A program made the translations under genes and the position numbers. Under the pieces are notes generated by a model, which saw nothing but the letters and a program-made list of their open reading frames with translations, was not told the origin of the DNA and did no database searches. Of a DNA stretch of 64,000 bases, positions 62,125 to 64,000 are shown piece after piece; the first letter of the stretch is position 1; each line of letters begins with the position of its first letter. This DNA is from Ohtaekwangia sp036786105 (lineage in GTDB: Bacteria > Bacteroidota > Bacteroidia > Cytophagales > Cyclobacteriaceae). Location of the stretch: NCBI RefSeq assembly GCF_036786105.1, contig NZ_DAIQRQ010000010.1:1-64000 (forward strand), written 5' to 3'.

Positions 62125-62904
62125 TTAGTTCAATTCTTTCAATGCATTCTCCAGGTCGGCCTGAAGTTCAGGTTGCGAGAGAGCTCCTTTCAAACCGGTA
62201 ATGAGGAAGTTGGGTACTTTCTCCGCACGCGCTATTTTATTTTTGATCTCGCTTATCATTTCGAGTGCGTTTGTCTTGCCGTCAAAATCGCTCATGCCTT
62301 TTACTTTTTCTTCCAGTGTATCCCATGAGTTTATCTTCTTGGTTTGCTCTACACGTGTAGCGATTACCTGTGTGTGCTCGGCAGTTCTTCCTGCAATGCA
62401 TGCATTATACTCATCAATAATCTGCAGTAATTCTTTTTTGCCATAGTTACCTTCATCAATTTTGGCAGATACGGTAGGGCAATCGTCGAAGAAGCGGGTC
62501 ATGATCTTTTTAAAGCTCAGGTTGGGAACTTCAGAACCTTCGCCATCGCGCTTTAAAAGAAAGCGGCCATCGTAGGTAGTCTGGTTCTCTTGTTGAAAAG
62601 CGAACAATGAAACATAGCCTTCTTTAAGCAGCTTCATAAAAGCATAACCGGCAGGGCCTTTCACCGGCTGGTATCTTTCTCCCTTCAGTATAAAGTATTT
62701 CACATGGAAAAGCGGGAATATCTGTTTCTTTTTATCGGCACCGGTAACCTGCACTTTTTTCTCGTGGCCAAAGGCCAGTTGCTTTACTGTGCCGGTAATA
62801 GAGTCTCCTTTTGTGGTGATAACATAATCCTGCGCCGAAACACATTGATAGGCGAGCATCAGAATCAGAAACAAGAGAATGTGAATGATACCAAAAGTTT
62901 TCAT
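62125..62904 (-). CDS. Exported protein of unknown function, 259 aa
   Basis: A signal peptide (ends VSAQ, about 24) is followed by an about 80-residue beta domain beginning YVITTKGDSITGTVKQLA, which resembles the short repeats of Bacteroidota outer-membrane-associated proteins, then a helical C-terminal part (about 130-259). No enzyme motif or known domain is recognised. Confidence 0.7.
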   Translation of the reverse strand: MKTFGIIHILLFLILMLAYQCVSAQDYVITTKGDSITGTVKQLAFGHEKKVQVTGADKKKQIFPLFHVKYFILKGERYQPVKGPAGYAFMKLLKEGYVSLFAFQQENQTTYDGRFLLKRDGEGSEVPNLSFKKIMTRFFDDCPTVSAKIDEGNYGKKELLQIIDEYNACIAGRTAEHTQVIATRVEQTKKINSWDTLEEKVKGMSDFDGKTNALEMISEIKNKIARAEKVPNFLITGLKGALSQPELQADLENALKELN

Positions 62905-63026
62905 ACGTTATTTTATTCGGCTTAGGTGAAATGCAATGCTATATTTCAGGTGTGCAGGTAAGGTGTGTGAGGCAGGCCACGAGCCTGTCAACTCGAAATA
63001 TAAAAGGATTTTGTGAATACCGGATT

Positions 63027-63185
63027 TTAACTTTTTGATTTCAGCCGGTTGGCATCTTTTAATGCCTTGCTGATGATCCACTCCAGTTGCCCGTTGGTGC
63101 TGCGAAACTCGTCTGCAGCCCATTTCTCTACAGCTTTCAAAACTTCAGGATCAAGTCTCAGAACAAAAGGTTTTTTTTGCGCCAT
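63027..63185 (-). CDS. Arc-type ribbon-helix-helix DNA-binding protein (52 aa)
   Basis: A 52-residue protein too short for most gene finders. It starts MAQKKPFVLRLDPEV, where FVLRL is the DNA-contacting strand, then two helices (EVLKAVEKWAADEF and NGQLEWIISKALKDA) as in Arc/MetJ repressors; a basic tail follows. Its ATG is one base after the stop of the upstream gene, so it belongs to the SPFH-membrane protein operon. It may autoregulate the operon or be a non-repressor partner (inference). Confidence 0.85.
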   Translation of the reverse strand: MAQKKPFVLRLDPEVLKAVEKWAADEFRSTNGQLEWIISKALKDANRLKSKS

Positions 63186-63186
63186 G

Positions 63187-63735
63187 CTACTCGTTTGAAT
63201 GATTGGTGAACAGGCGCTTCAGTGCCCTATCAAATTCGTCCGGATGTTGGGTGCCGATCAATACCTTTCTGTCCCCCGACAGCACGAGCCGTATATATAC
63301 CGATCCGCGGATGATCATGCTGCGCGAATTTCTGAAAACATTCCGGTGATATCCAATACCACCCGTCTCGGAGATAATTTTTTTCCGGCGAACTTCGTAG
63401 GATGTAATTTCTCCCCTGGCGATGGTGCGCCAGGTATATCGATTGGGGAAATAACGATAATGAACGCCTTCCGAATCGATATATACTTCCAGCCTGATGG
63501 AATATAGCATCCAGCCTGTAAGAGCCCAGCACACGAGCATAAAAAGGATAAATGCAATCAGACCATCGTTGCTCATGGGCTTGTCTCCCCAAGGTATTCC
63601 CTTCACGAGTTGAATATATATACCATTCAGCAACGGAAGGAACACGAGCAGCGTGAACGGCGTGAAGATATACCACACCCACCGGTTTTGCCGGAAGCGC
63701 TGTACCTCTTCAAAATATTTCCGCACGTGCGCCAT
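63187..63735 (-). CDS. Membrane protein with PH-like C-terminal domain
   Basis: About 182 residues: two membrane helices (about 22-44 and 58-82) followed by a soluble beta domain (about 85-170: LEVYIDSEGVHYRYFP, EITSYEVRRKK, VYIRLVLSGDRKVLIGT) of the bacterial PH type. The ATG at 63735 is 14 bases after the stop of the SPFH gene; the frame also opens at a TTG (63753). It is probably a partner of the SPFH protein. No function is known. Confidence 0.75.
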   Translation of the reverse strand: MAHVRKYFEEVQRFRQNRWVWYIFTPFTLLVFLPLLNGIYIQLVKGIPWGDKPMSNDGLIAFILFMLVCWALTGWMLYSIRLEVYIDSEGVHYRYFPNRYTWRTIARGEITSYEVRRKKIISETGGIGYHRNVFRNSRSMIIRGSVYIRLVLSGDRKVLIGTQHPDEFDRALKRLFTNHSNE

Positions 63736-63749
63736 ACCGTGAGTATATA

Positions 63750-64000
63750 TCAATGATTGAGCGTACCTGTATTTACCACCGGATTCACATCTTTTTCTGC
63801 ACAGAGCACTACCATCAGGTTGCTTACCATGGCGGCTTTGCGCTCTTCATCCAGCTCTATAATCTGTTGTTTGGAAAGATGGTCAAGTGCCATTTGCACC
63901 ATGCTTACAGCGCCTTCTACAATTTTAAAGCGTGCCGATACTACGGCTGCAGCTTGTTGCCTGCGCAACATGGCTCCTGCAATTTCAGGAGCATAGGCGA
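63750..64000 (-). CDS. SPFH/band 7 family protein, C-terminal part
   Basis: The C-terminal 83 residues of a flotillin/stomatin-like protein; the gene begins beyond the window. The visible part reads APEIAGAMLRRQQ, then VSARFKIVEGAVSMVQMAL and DEERKAAMVSNLMVVL, ending NTGTLNH, the usual end of Bacteroidota SPFH proteins. SPFH proteins form large membrane rings that gather partners. It leads the three-gene set with the PH-like membrane protein and the ribbon-helix-helix protein. Confidence 0.8.
   Translation of the reverse strand, partial: AYAPEIAGAMLRRQQAAAVVSARFKIVEGAVSMVQMALDHLSKQQIIELDEERKAAMVSNLMVVLCAEKDVNPVVNTGTLNH

Overview
The window looks like a chromosome segment from a Bacteroidota bacterium of the Cytophagales type. 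The evidence is gldA-gldF-gldG gliding genes next to dnaN, an alternative complex III (ActABCDEF) fused in one run to an aa3-type oxidase cluster, many DUF families typical of the phylum, almost no Shine-Dalgarno sequences, and promoters of the Bacteroidota form TTTG-N18/19-TAnnTTTG. There is no phage, IS element, CRISPR array, rRNA or tRNA that I can see. Three runs of exactly 100 N mark scaffold joins; two of them are flanked by the same 55 bases on both sides and are therefore artefacts of assembly, one of which cuts actB in two.

Layout. 1-2.4 kb: LigB-type dioxygenase, esterase, small membrane protein. 2.5-5.6 kb: a nucleic-acid-binding group (cold-shock protein, divergent primary-type sigma factor, RRM protein) with a long AT-rich gap. 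5.8-6.7 kb: small coiled-coil protein and ruvC. 6.8-12.8 kb: envelope genes (GT2, SpoIIE-type phosphatase, NodB deacetylase, MurG-like transferase, undecaprenol/diacylglycerol kinase, ceramidase-like protein). 13-15.4 kb: hrpB. 15.5-21.8 kb: ion and redox genes (ndh-kup operon, coiled-coil lipoprotein, mscS-corA operon). 22-25.3 kb: polyprenyl synthase, a small protein, a thioredoxin-like protein. 25.6-31.7 kb: gldA, gldF, gldG, DUF4340, dnaN. 32-35.4 kb: phosphodiesterase, F420-type reductase (cut by a gap), DUF3857 protein. 35.6-53 kb: the respiratory supercluster actABCDEF-coxBA-ctaAB-coxCC'-cyoD, followed by a degenerate Sco-like gene, DUF420, a small protein and DUF983. 53-59.3 kb: a large orphan histidine kinase and a FtsX/MacB-type permease. 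59.4-64 kb, all minus strand: ABC-F protein, mtgA, two envelope/hypothetical genes, and an SPFH - membrane protein - ribbon-helix-helix trio whose first gene runs off the window.

The respiratory cluster works as one unit: ActABCDEF oxidises menaquinol and hands electrons through its hemes to the CuA/heme-copper oxidase, while ctaA and ctaB make heme A for CoxA and the downstream genes resemble assembly factors. NDH-2 (ndh) feeds the same quinone pool.

The most unusual feature is a set of intergenic inverted repeats built from short repeated words. Each locus uses one word (TAACGG/GTTAC, GTTGAAG, CGTGTTTACG or GGTTTCAGG). They sit at nearly every convergent gene end, and degenerate copies lie between genes of the act operon. 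They do not look like any named repeat class that I can recognise.
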